Origin: CAVSWN01 sp046728115
Lineage (GTDB): Bacteria; Acidobacteriota; Vicinamibacteria; Vicinamibacterales; CAVVIG01
NCBI GenBank assembly: GCA_046728115.1
Contig: JBKPDW010000197.1
Location: 1-64,000, forward strand
Length of the DNA stretch: 64,000 bases
Reading direction: 5' to 3'
The notes under the pieces were generated by a model. It worked only from the letters and a program-made list of their open reading frames with translations, was not told the DNA's origin and did no database searches. This document shows, piece by piece, positions 57,440 through 64,000 of the stretch. The translations under genes and the position numbers were made by a program. The number at the start of each line of letters is the position of its first letter. Position 1 is the first letter of the stretch.

Positions 57440-57496
57440 TTGACAAACAGTCGATTCTCTGGCAACAGTAATACTGTGCTAGTTCAGTAGCACAGT
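57440..57496 (+). promoter_or_regulatory. Promoter/operator region of the GntR-ABC cassette
   Basis: TTGACA at 57440-57445 is a good -35, while the best -10 (TAATAC, 57469-57474) is 23 bases away, too far for a normal unregulated promoter. Two palindromes cover it: ACAGTA-A-TACTGT (57465-57477) and arms ACTGTGCTA (57473-57481) / TAGCACAGT (57488-57496), perfect over nine pairs. Such dyads are what a dimeric YtrA-type GntR repressor would bind, so autoregulation is likely. Confidence 0.6.
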
Positions 57497-57503
57497 TGCC
57501 CCG

Positions 57504-57899
57504 ATGCTGTTCCGGACCAATCCGTCGCTCGGCGTGCCGATCTACCTCCAGCTGATGGAGCAGGTGAAACACGCGATCGAAACCGGCGCCCTGCGGCCGG
57601 GCGATCAGCTGCCGGGAATCCGTCCGCTTGCGGAGGAGCTGGTCATCAACCCCAACACCGTCGCCAAGGCCTATCGGGAGCTCGAGCACGAGGGCGTGAT
57701 CGAGCTCCGCCATGGCGCGGGTGCATTCGTTGCCGAAACGGCGCGGGCGACGAAGTCGACCGGCCTGCGCGCGGCGCAGGCCGTCGTGGCGGCAGCAATC
57801 GAGAAGCTGCACGCGCGCGGTGTGACCGATGAGGAAATTCGCCGGCTGTTCGAAGCGGAGCTGGCAGGCCTGACCAGGGCGGGAGTGGAGCATGGCTGA
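57504..57899 (+). CDS. GntR family regulator, YtrA subfamily
   Basis: A 131-residue repressor. The winged-helix domain shows PIYLQLMEQVKHAIETGALR, PGDQLPGIRPLAEELVINPN and TVAKAYRELEHEGVIELRHG. Only a short helical tail (about 45 residues) follows, which defines the YtrA type that controls ABC transporters. ATG 57504 is eight bases after the operator dyad. It overlaps the ATPase gene by eight bases. Confidence 0.9.
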   Translation: MLFRTNPSLGVPIYLQLMEQVKHAIETGALRPGDQLPGIRPLAEELVINPNTVAKAYRELEHEGVIELRHGAGAFVAETARATKSTGLRAAQAVVAAAIEKLHARGVTDEEIRRLFEAELAGLTRAGVEHG

Positions 57900-58791
57900 T
57901 CCGTTGACGATCGAAGCGGCCGATCTGCGCAAGGCGTACGGGACGGTCGAGGCGCTGCGGGGTTTGAACCTGCGTGTGCCCGCGGGATCGATCTGCGGGT
58001 TCGTGGGCAGGAACGGGGCCGGAAAAACCACGACGATCAAGATCCTCCTGGGTATGGTGCACGCGACCGCCGGAGACGCACGCGTTTTCGGTCTGCCTGT
58101 GCATGCACCGCAGTCCAACGTCGAAATCCGACGTCGCGTCGGCTTCGTGAGCGAGGACAAGGACCTGTTCGACACGATGAGCGTCGGCGACATGATTCGC
58201 TTCACCGCTTCGTTCTACCGGCGCTGGCGTGCCGATCTGGAGCAGCAGTACCTGAATGCGTTCGAGCTGCCGCTCGATCGGAAAATCAAAGCGCTGTCGC
58301 GCGGCATGCGGACGAAGCTGGCCCTGCTGCTGGCCCTGTGCCGTGGCGCCGACCTGCTCGTGCTGGACGAGCCGACGTCCGGACTCGATCCCGCGATGAC
58401 CGAGGAGGTCCTGCAGGCACTGGTCGCCCACGTCGCCAACGAGGAGATGACCGTATTTTTTTCCTCGCACCAGATCGCCGAGGTCGAACAGGTCGCGGAT
58501 CGCGTGGCGATCGTCGACCGGGGCCGAGTGGTGGTTGACGGCGCGCTGGACGATTTGCGCGAGAGCTATCGCCGGGTGCAGCTCGTGTTCGATGGCGACG
58601 CCCCCGATCACACGTTCCGTGCGGCCGGTGTCGTCCGGACGCATCGAAAGGGCCGCGTGCTGAGCGTGCTGTCGAGCGCCGGCAGCGACGACATTCTTCA
58701 GGAAGCGCGTGCGCTCGGGCCCGCGTCGACGGACGTCGCACCCGTTGCGCTGAAAGAGATCTTCCTCGAGACCGTGGTGACGGAGGTTTGA
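57892..58791 (+). CDS. ABC transporter ATP-binding protein
   Basis: A 299-residue ABC ATPase. Walker A is GFVGRNGAGKTTTIKILLG near 40, the Q-loop is in VGFVSEDKDLFDTMSVGDM, the signature is a divergent LSRGMRTKLALLLAL near 140, and Walker B is LLVLDEPTSGLDP near 157, followed by SSHQIAEVEQVADRV. The C-terminal 80 residues are a substrate- or regulation-type domain. It resembles YtrB/bacitracin-type exporters; cargo is unknown. Confidence 0.92.
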   Translation: MADPLTIEAADLRKAYGTVEALRGLNLRVPAGSICGFVGRNGAGKTTTIKILLGMVHATAGDARVFGLPVHAPQSNVEIRRRVGFVSEDKDLFDTMSVGDMIRFTASFYRRWRADLEQQYLNAFELPLDRKIKALSRGMRTKLALLLALCRGADLLVLDEPTSGLDPAMTEEVLQALVAHVANEEMTVFFSSHQIAEVEQVADRVAIVDRGRVVVDGALDDLRESYRRVQLVFDGDAPDHTFRAAGVVRTHRKGRVLSVLSSAGSDDILQEARALGPASTDVAPVALKEIFLETVVTEV

Positions 58792-58792
58792 C

Positions 58793-59560
58793 ATGCTCTG
58801 GTACAAAGCCTGGCTCGATACCCGCTGGCGGTTCCTCGCAGGCCTGCTGATCCTCGCCTGCGGCGCCGCTACGATCGTCTCCACCTATCCGAAGGTGGTG
58901 GAGCTGATGGCGAGCCTTCCCGCGATGGACAGCGGCGGAGCGCTGGGACAACGGATTCGCGAGGCGGCGGCGTTGGGGCGGGAGTATCGCGGCTTCATCT
59001 GGTCGCAGTGGTGGCGGCAGACACCGACGCAGATCGGGACGTTGTTTGCCGTGCTGCTAGGCACGGGCGGGTTGGTGTCGCAATCTTCCGGCGTTGCGAC
59101 GCTGTTCACGCTCTCGCTGCCCGTCTCGCGCAACCGGTTGCTGGCGACCCGCGCTGGAGCCGGTCTGGCAGAGTGGTTCGCATTGGCGTTGATCTCGTCC
59201 ATGGTGATCCCGCTGCTTTCACCAGCGATAGGACAGACCTACAGCATCTGGAGCGCGCTGGTGCATGCGCTGTGCCTCTTCATGGCCGGCAGCGTGTTCT
59301 TCAGCCTTGCGCTGCTGCTGTCGACGGTGTTCAGCGACCTGTGGCGTCCGTTGCTGATGGGATGCGGTGTTGCATTGGCGCTCGCATCGTTTGAAATGGT
59401 CGTGCGCGACACATGGCCTTACACCTTGTTTCGCGTGATGAGCGGCGAGCTGTTTTTCCGAACTGGGCGGTTGCCATGGGTGGGGCTGTTTTCCAGTGCG
59501 GCGATATCGGCGGCGATGTTGTACCTGGCGGCTGTGAATTTCGCACGTCGGGACTTTTGA
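58793..59560 (+). CDS. ABC-2 type transporter permease
   Basis: A 255-residue integral membrane protein with about six helices: residues 12-35 (FLAGLLILACGAATIVSTYP), 85-105, 125-150 (WFALALISSMVIPLLSPAIG), 165-190, 195-215 and 230-250. The segment SLPVSRNRLLATRAGAG near 110 is typical of ABC-2 permeases. It starts one base after the ATPase stop and should form the membrane half of the same exporter. Confidence 0.85.
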   Translation: MLWYKAWLDTRWRFLAGLLILACGAATIVSTYPKVVELMASLPAMDSGGALGQRIREAAALGREYRGFIWSQWWRQTPTQIGTLFAVLLGTGGLVSQSSGVATLFTLSLPVSRNRLLATRAGAGLAEWFALALISSMVIPLLSPAIGQTYSIWSALVHALCLFMAGSVFFSLALLLSTVFSDLWRPLLMGCGVALALASFEMVVRDTWPYTLFRVMSGELFFRTGRLPWVGLFSSAAISAAMLYLAAVNFARRDF

Positions 59561-59570
59561 GGGAACTCTT

Positions 59571-59650
59571 CACCACGGAGGACACCCCGGACATGGAGCA
59601 CACTTGTATGCACCAACCAACCCCGTGTCCTCGGTGTCCTCCGCGCTGGA
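59571..59650. repeat. Palindromic array, CCACGGAGGACAC class
   Basis: Arm one CACCACGGAGGACACCCCGG (59571-59590); arm two CCCCGTGTCCTCGGTGTCC then TCCGCGCTGGAGAG (59621-59654). Located between the permease gene and the secreted-protein gene. It is the fourth copy of this class. Confidence 0.72.
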
Positions 59651-59708
59651 GAGCGCTACGAAGAGCCTAGGTGCAGTCTCTGAACCAGTTCTTCTGGAGG
59701 CAATTGCC

Positions 59709-60452
59709 ATGTCTGTTCCACGTCTGACATCGACGATCGTTGCGATGCTGCTGTTGGCGTCGCCGCTGGCGTTCGGGCAAGCTGCCGATGCGACGGGCCA
59801 CTGGGAGGGCACGATCAAGGCGCCCGGCCGCGACGTCGCCATCGTGATCGACCTTGGAAAGGGAAGCGGCGGCGAACTGATCGGCACGTTCGGCAACCCC
59901 GCGGAGCATCTGGCCGGATACCCGCTGTCGAACGTTGTCGTCGAGGGACAATCGGTTCGGTTCGTCCTCAGCGCAGGTAATGGTGGCGGGCCATTCAACG
60001 GCGTTCTGTCCGCCGACGGCAAATCGATCGCGGGCGAGTTCTCGGCGACCACTCCCAAGGGTCCGATGGCGGTTCCCTTCACACTGACCCGAACCGGAGA
60101 CGCGAAGATCGAACTGCAGCCTCGTAGCGCAGCGATCGGAAAAGAGCTGGAGGGCACGTGGACAGCTGCAATCGAGGTCGAGGGGCGATCGCTGCACGTC
60201 ACGATGAAACTGGCCAACCAGGCTGACGGCACATCGGCCGGCACCATCGCCACGGATGGAAGCAGCATCGAAATTCCGATCACCACAATCGCTCAGGATG
60301 GCTCCGCGCTGACGCTCGACGTCCGGATCGTCGGCGGGAGATTTGCCGGTGCGCTGAACGCCGATCGAACCGAGTTGGCCGGCACATGGACCCAGCAGTC
60401 GTTCGAAGCCCCAATCACGTTCAAGCGGGCAACGGCTGCAGGCCCGAAGTAG
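59709..60452 (+). CDS. Secreted protein of unknown function
   Basis: A 247-residue exported protein. The signal is VPRLTSTIVAMLLLASPLAF with cleavage near GQA. The mature part is two related beta-rich domains: GHWEGTIKAPGRDVAIVIDL ... GGPFNGVLSADGKSIAGEFS, then GTWTAAIEVEGRSLHVTMKL ... GGRFAGALNADRTELAGTWT. Each resembles a lipocalin-like 'G.W.G.I' barrel half often found in acidobacterial exoproteins. GGAGG at 59696-59700 supports ATG 59709. It may be cotranscribed with the ABC cassette. Confidence 0.72.
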   Translation: MSVPRLTSTIVAMLLLASPLAFGQAADATGHWEGTIKAPGRDVAIVIDLGKGSGGELIGTFGNPAEHLAGYPLSNVVVEGQSVRFVLSAGNGGGPFNGVLSADGKSIAGEFSATTPKGPMAVPFTLTRTGDAKIELQPRSAAIGKELEGTWTAAIEVEGRSLHVTMKLANQADGTSAGTIATDGSSIEIPITTIAQDGSALTLDVRIVGGRFAGALNADRTELAGTWTQQSFEAPITFKRATAAGPK

Positions 60453-60476
60453 TGCCGGACGGTATGATCGAAGCCG

Positions 60477-61622
60477 ATGATCCGTCCGACCGTCGCGCGC
60501 ATCGATCTCGAAGCTCTGAAATCCAACTATCGACAGATCGTGGCGTTCGTTTCGGGAACCGGGGCTGGGGCTGCTGGCTCCGGTCCTGGTCCTCGGGTGA
60601 CGGCCGTAGTCAAAGCGAACGCGTACGGCCACGGTGCCGTGCAAATCGCGCTCGCGCTCGAAGAGGCCGGCGCTGATTCTCTCGCATGCGCCGACATCGA
60701 GGAAGGAACGACGCTCCGTGCCGCTGGAGTCCGCGCCGAGATTCTGGTTTTCGGTGCCCTCAGCGTCAGCGACCTCGATGGGATCTTCGACGGAGTGTTG
60801 ACGCCGACGATCTCGACGCCGGGCGCTGCGCGCGCGGTGCAGGCGGCGGCCGCAAGGCATCGCCAGCAGGTGCGCTATCACCTGAAGATCGACACCGGCA
60901 TGAACCGGTTGGGTTTCCGGCACGACAATCTGCGCCGGACCCTGCCTGATCTGCTTGCCAGCCCCAATCTCGAGCTCGCGGCCATCTACACACATTTCGC
61001 CACCGCGGACGATCCGGAGTCGCCGCTGTTCAACGAGCAGCGCCTGCGGTTCGAGGGGGCGGTGGCGGTCATCGGTGACCTCCGTCCCTCCTCCAACCGT
61101 CCCCCTTACCTCCACGCCGCCAACAGCGCCGCGCTGTTGCGCGATTCGCGCGTCTGGTACGACTGCGTCCGGCCGGGCCTGCTCTTGTACGGCCTGGTTC
61201 CGCCGCCACTTGCCTCGACGCTCCCACTCACGCCGGTGATGGCGTTGACCAGCCGCATCGTCGCGGTGAAGGGCATTCGTCCGGGCGAAGGCGTCGGCTA
61301 CGGTGTGAGATTCACGGCCCACGAACCGAGACAGATTGCCATCGTTCCAGCAGGGTACGCCGATGGACTCGATCTACGCCTGGCGGGTCCCGCCAACGTC
61401 CTGATTCGTGGCCGGCGCGCGCCGATTGTGGGCTCGGTGTGTATGGACATGCTGATGGCGGACGTGACCGGCCTGGACGCCTCGCCTGGCGACGAGGTGG
61501 TCATCATCGGTTCCCAAGGCGCCGATCGCATCGACGTTCGTGAGATGGCTGCACAGATTGGTACGATTCCGTACGAGATCCTGTGCAGGATTGGAAGCAG
61601 AATCGAGCGCGTTTACTCGTGA
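60477..61622 (+). CDS. alr: Alanine racemase
   Basis: A 381-residue PLP enzyme that makes D-alanine for peptidoglycan. The PLP lysine is K46 in AVVKANAYGHGAVQI; YHLKIDTGMNRLGF near 138 and HAANSAALL near 208 are standard; the catalytic tyrosine is in GVGYGVRFTA near 270, and VGSVCMDMLMADVTG near 315 completes the site. Residues 27-40 (GTGAGAAGSGPGPR) look like a repeat-derived insertion between the first helix and strand. The usual neighbour radA follows. Confidence 0.94.
   Translation: MIRPTVARIDLEALKSNYRQIVAFVSGTGAGAAGSGPGPRVTAVVKANAYGHGAVQIALALEEAGADSLACADIEEGTTLRAAGVRAEILVFGALSVSDLDGIFDGVLTPTISTPGAARAVQAAAARHRQQVRYHLKIDTGMNRLGFRHDNLRRTLPDLLASPNLELAAIYTHFATADDPESPLFNEQRLRFEGAVAVIGDLRPSSNRPPYLHAANSAALLRDSRVWYDCVRPGLLLYGLVPPPLASTLPLTPVMALTSRIVAVKGIRPGEGVGYGVRFTAHEPRQIAIVPAGYADGLDLRLAGPANVLIRGRRAPIVGSVCMDMLMADVTGLDASPGDEVVIIGSQGADRIDVREMAAQIGTIPYEILCRIGSRIERVYS
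60558..60600. repeat. In-frame GGGGCTGGGGCTGCTGG repeat inside alr
   Basis: GGAACCGGGGCTGGGGC, TGCTGGCTCCGGTCC and TGGTCCTCGG form short tandem words with a partial dyad (ACCGGGGC / GCTCCGGT). They encode the low-complexity residues 27-40 of Alr. Phase is kept. Confidence 0.5.
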
Positions 61623-61702
61623 ATCTGGTAATTTGGTAATCGGGTAATCTGGTAATTGGATTGCTCAATCGCCCAATCCAATTACTCGATTACACGATTA
61701 CC
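61622..61702. repeat. Palindromic array, GGTAATTTGGTAATCGG class
   Basis: Arm one AATCTGGTAATTTGGTAATC, GGGTAATCTGGTAATTGGA (61622-61660); arm two TCCAATTACTCGATTACACG, ATTACCTCG (61677-61705). It fills the alr-radA gap and ends six bases before the radA ATG, leaving no Shine-Dalgarno box. Confidence 0.75.
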
Positions 61703-61710
61703 TCGTTGCC

Positions 61711-63180
61711 ATGCCGAAGCGTGCCCCGACCGTCTTTGTCTGTCAGGAATGCGGCGCGCAGTCGCCCAAACAGCAGGGCCGCTGCTTCGACTGCGGCGCG
61801 TGGAACTCTTTCGTCGAGGAACGTGCGCAGGACGCGGGTGGGGCGCCGCCTGCTGGACATCGATACGCGCTCGCAGGTTCCTCCGGATCGGCGCGGCTGT
61901 ACGCGGACATCGAGATGGAGAACTGCTCGCGACTCGGCACCGGCATCGACGAACTGGATCGCGTCCTGGGCGGAGGGGTCGTGCCCGGGTCGCTTGTGCT
62001 GCTGGGCGGCGAGCCGGGGATCGGCAAGTCGACGTTACTCCTTCAAGCCGCTGCGAATCTGGCGCGAACGGCCGGGCCGGTGCTCTACAGCTCCGGCGAG
62101 GAATCCGAGCATCAGATCAAGTCACGTGGCGAACGGCTCGCCGTGGGCGACGCGCCGCTCTATCTGCTTGCGGAAACGTGCCTCGAGCGAATCCTGGAAG
62201 AAATCGCGCGCCTCAAGCCCGCGTTGATCGTCGTGGACTCGGTGCAGACTATCTTCTCCCTGAAGTTTCAGTCGGCGCCAGGCAGTATCGGTCAGGTCCG
62301 AGAAGCGGCGACACAGCTGCTGTTCACCGCGAAAGGACACAACATCCCCACGTTTCTCGTGGGACACGTCACCAAGGACGGCAGCCTCGCCGGCCCGAAG
62401 GCGCTCGAGCACGTCGTCGATACCGTTCTGTACTTCGAGGGTGAGCGCCACCACTCGCACCGCGTGGTCCGCGCGGTGAAGAACCGTTTTGGTGCGATTA
62501 GCGAACTCGGCGTGTTCGAGATGACGTCGAACGGCCTGCGGCCAGTGCCCAACCCTTCGAAGATGTTCCTCGCCGAGCGGCCGAACAACGCGCCGGGCTC
62601 TGCCGTCCTGTGCTCGGTCGAGGGCTCACGGCCGATTCTGGTGGAAGTGCAGGCGCTCGTCAGCTCCAGTTCCTACGGCATGGCCCGCCGGACCGCGAAC
62701 GGCATCGATCAGCAACGATTAGCGCTGCTTCTCGCGGTGCTCGAAAAGCGCGCCGGTCTGAACCTGATCGGCGACGATGTGTTCGTGAATATTGCGGGAG
62801 GGATGACGGTCGACGAGCCCGCATCCGATCTCGGGGTCGTCGCCGCGATTGCCTCGAGCGTGAGAAATCGCGTGATTCCGGCGACAACCGCGATGTTCGG
62901 CGAAGTTGGTCTGGCGGGCGAAGTGCGCGCGATCTCGCAAGCGTCGCTCCGTGTCCGCGAAGCCGCGCAGATGGGGTTCAAACGCTGCATCATGCCCGAA
63001 GCGAATATCGATCCGGACGCTCGCCTGAAAGGCTCGCGCGACGATGAACATGCTCGCCGGAAAGGATCGCGCGACGAAGAAGACGCGCACCTGACCGGAT
63101 CGCGCGGCGAAGAAAACGGCGGCTGCGAGCTCGTCGGCGTCCGAACGATCGGTGAAGCGCTCGACGCGGCCCTGAGTTAA
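61711..63180 (+). CDS. radA: DNA repair protein RadA
   Basis: A 489-residue RecA-like branch-migration factor. The N-terminal zinc finger is CQECGAQSPKQQGRCFDCGA; Walker A LLGGEPGIGKSTLLLQAA near 90; Walker B LIVVDSVQTIFS near 172; the RadA-specific VKNRFGAISELGVFEM near 257; and a Lon-protease-like C-domain (GMTVDEPASDLGVVAAIAS). Residues 438-470 are three tandem 11-residue units (R-x-KGSRDDEHA type), absent from ordinary RadA, inserted before the final strand GCELVGVRTIGEAL. Confidence 0.94.
   Translation: MPKRAPTVFVCQECGAQSPKQQGRCFDCGAWNSFVEERAQDAGGAPPAGHRYALAGSSGSARLYADIEMENCSRLGTGIDELDRVLGGGVVPGSLVLLGGEPGIGKSTLLLQAAANLARTAGPVLYSSGEESEHQIKSRGERLAVGDAPLYLLAETCLERILEEIARLKPALIVVDSVQTIFSLKFQSAPGSIGQVREAATQLLFTAKGHNIPTFLVGHVTKDGSLAGPKALEHVVDTVLYFEGERHHSHRVVRAVKNRFGAISELGVFEMTSNGLRPVPNPSKMFLAERPNNAPGSAVLCSVEGSRPILVEVQALVSSSSYGMARRTANGIDQQRLALLLAVLEKRAGLNLIGDDVFVNIAGGMTVDEPASDLGVVAAIASSVRNRVIPATTAMFGEVGLAGEVRAISQASLRVREAAQMGFKRCIMPEANIDPDARLKGSRDDEHARRKGSRDEEDAHLTGSRGEENGGCELVGVRTIGEALDAALS
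63022..63120 (+). repeat. 33-bp tandem triplication inside radA
   Basis: Three 33-base units beginning CGCCTGAAAGGCTCGCGCG, CGCCGGAAAGGATCGCGCG and CACCTGACCGGATCGCGCG (63022, 63055, 63088). Each codes for 11 residues around a GSR core and an acidic end. Units differ at several positions, so the expansion is not fresh. Confidence 0.8.
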
Positions 63181-63184
63181 CCGC

Positions 63185-63270
63185 GTCGAGTTTCTTGCCC
63201 AACCCCTAATCCCTTACCAATCCCTACCGCCCAATCCCGCAATCCCTTACCCGATCGCCAATCCCCAGCC

Positions 63271-63275
<5 letters not shown>
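63185..63275. repeat. CCAATCCC/CCCTTACC tandem array
   Basis: Words CCAACCCCTAATCCC, TTACCAATCCCTACC, GCCCAATCCCGCAATCCC and GCCAATCCCCAGCCC tile the convergent gap between radA and the dienelactone hydrolase. Only one arm is present. It is the complement of the vocabulary at 1999-2040. Confidence 0.65.

Positions 63276-64000
<725 letters not shown>

Overview
The window is a gene-dense, high-GC chromosomal stretch with no phage, transposase, CRISPR array or rRNA operon. The best guess for its source is an acidobacterium, probably of the Vicinamibacteria type. This rests on a VWFA-related acidobacterial domain protein (37493-38344), a PadR regulator followed by two small proteins carrying the prefix domain of acidobacterial permeases (38695-39907), a DUF1552 C-terminus next to an ankyrin-repeat exoprotein (1-1995), and heptose/O-antigen genes that imply a diderm envelope. 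Placement is inferred from gene content only.

Layout. 1-3738: DUF1552 tail, ankyrin protein, metallophosphoesterase, nucleotidyltransferase. 3749-12807 (minus): a pyruvate oxidase-like ThDP enzyme with a YdiJ-type FAD/FeS oxidoreductase, then treY with a phospholipase D-like protein. 12905-24134: DUF4956 membrane protein, yajQ, a DUF523-FdhD fusion, a Nei-type glycosylase, a secreted protein, a large Lhr helicase, a coiled-coil protein and a SagB-like oxidoreductase. 24353-36068: a complex I operon nuoABCDEFHJKLMN without nuoG and nuoI. 36078-39907: TPR and VWA exoproteins, then the PadR cassette. 39962-44513: selA, two small proteins, a cold-shock gene with a terminator-like leader, purH. 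44578-48096 (minus): Trm112-like protein, heptosyltransferase, O-antigen ligase and heptose kinase. 48143-57386: TPR protein, LolB-like lipoprotein, ispE, tRNA-Gln, prs, rplY, pth, rpsF, rpsR, rplI, dnaB. 57504-60452: YtrA-type GntR/ABC cassette plus a secreted protein. 60477-64000: alr, radA and a dienelactone hydrolase cut by the window end.

The feature that ordinary annotation does not explain is a family of intergenic elements. About twenty gaps hold short degenerate tandem words (about 7-15 nt) on one arm and their reverse complement on the other, giving long imperfect hairpins. The words fall into recurring vocabularies, for example CCACGGAGGACAC, GACGGAGGT, TTCAGAGTTCAG, AGTCAAAAGTC and GGTAATTTGG. 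They sit inside operons, often touch the next start codon (pth, dnaB, nuoM, nuoD), in one case encode a signal peptide N-region, and related sequence interrupts ispE, lhr, purH, alr and radA in frame. They resemble the short tandemly repeated repetitive (STRR) sequences known from filamentous cyanobacteria.

No gap longer than 300 bases lacks a gene; intergenic content is described in the repeat and regulatory entries.
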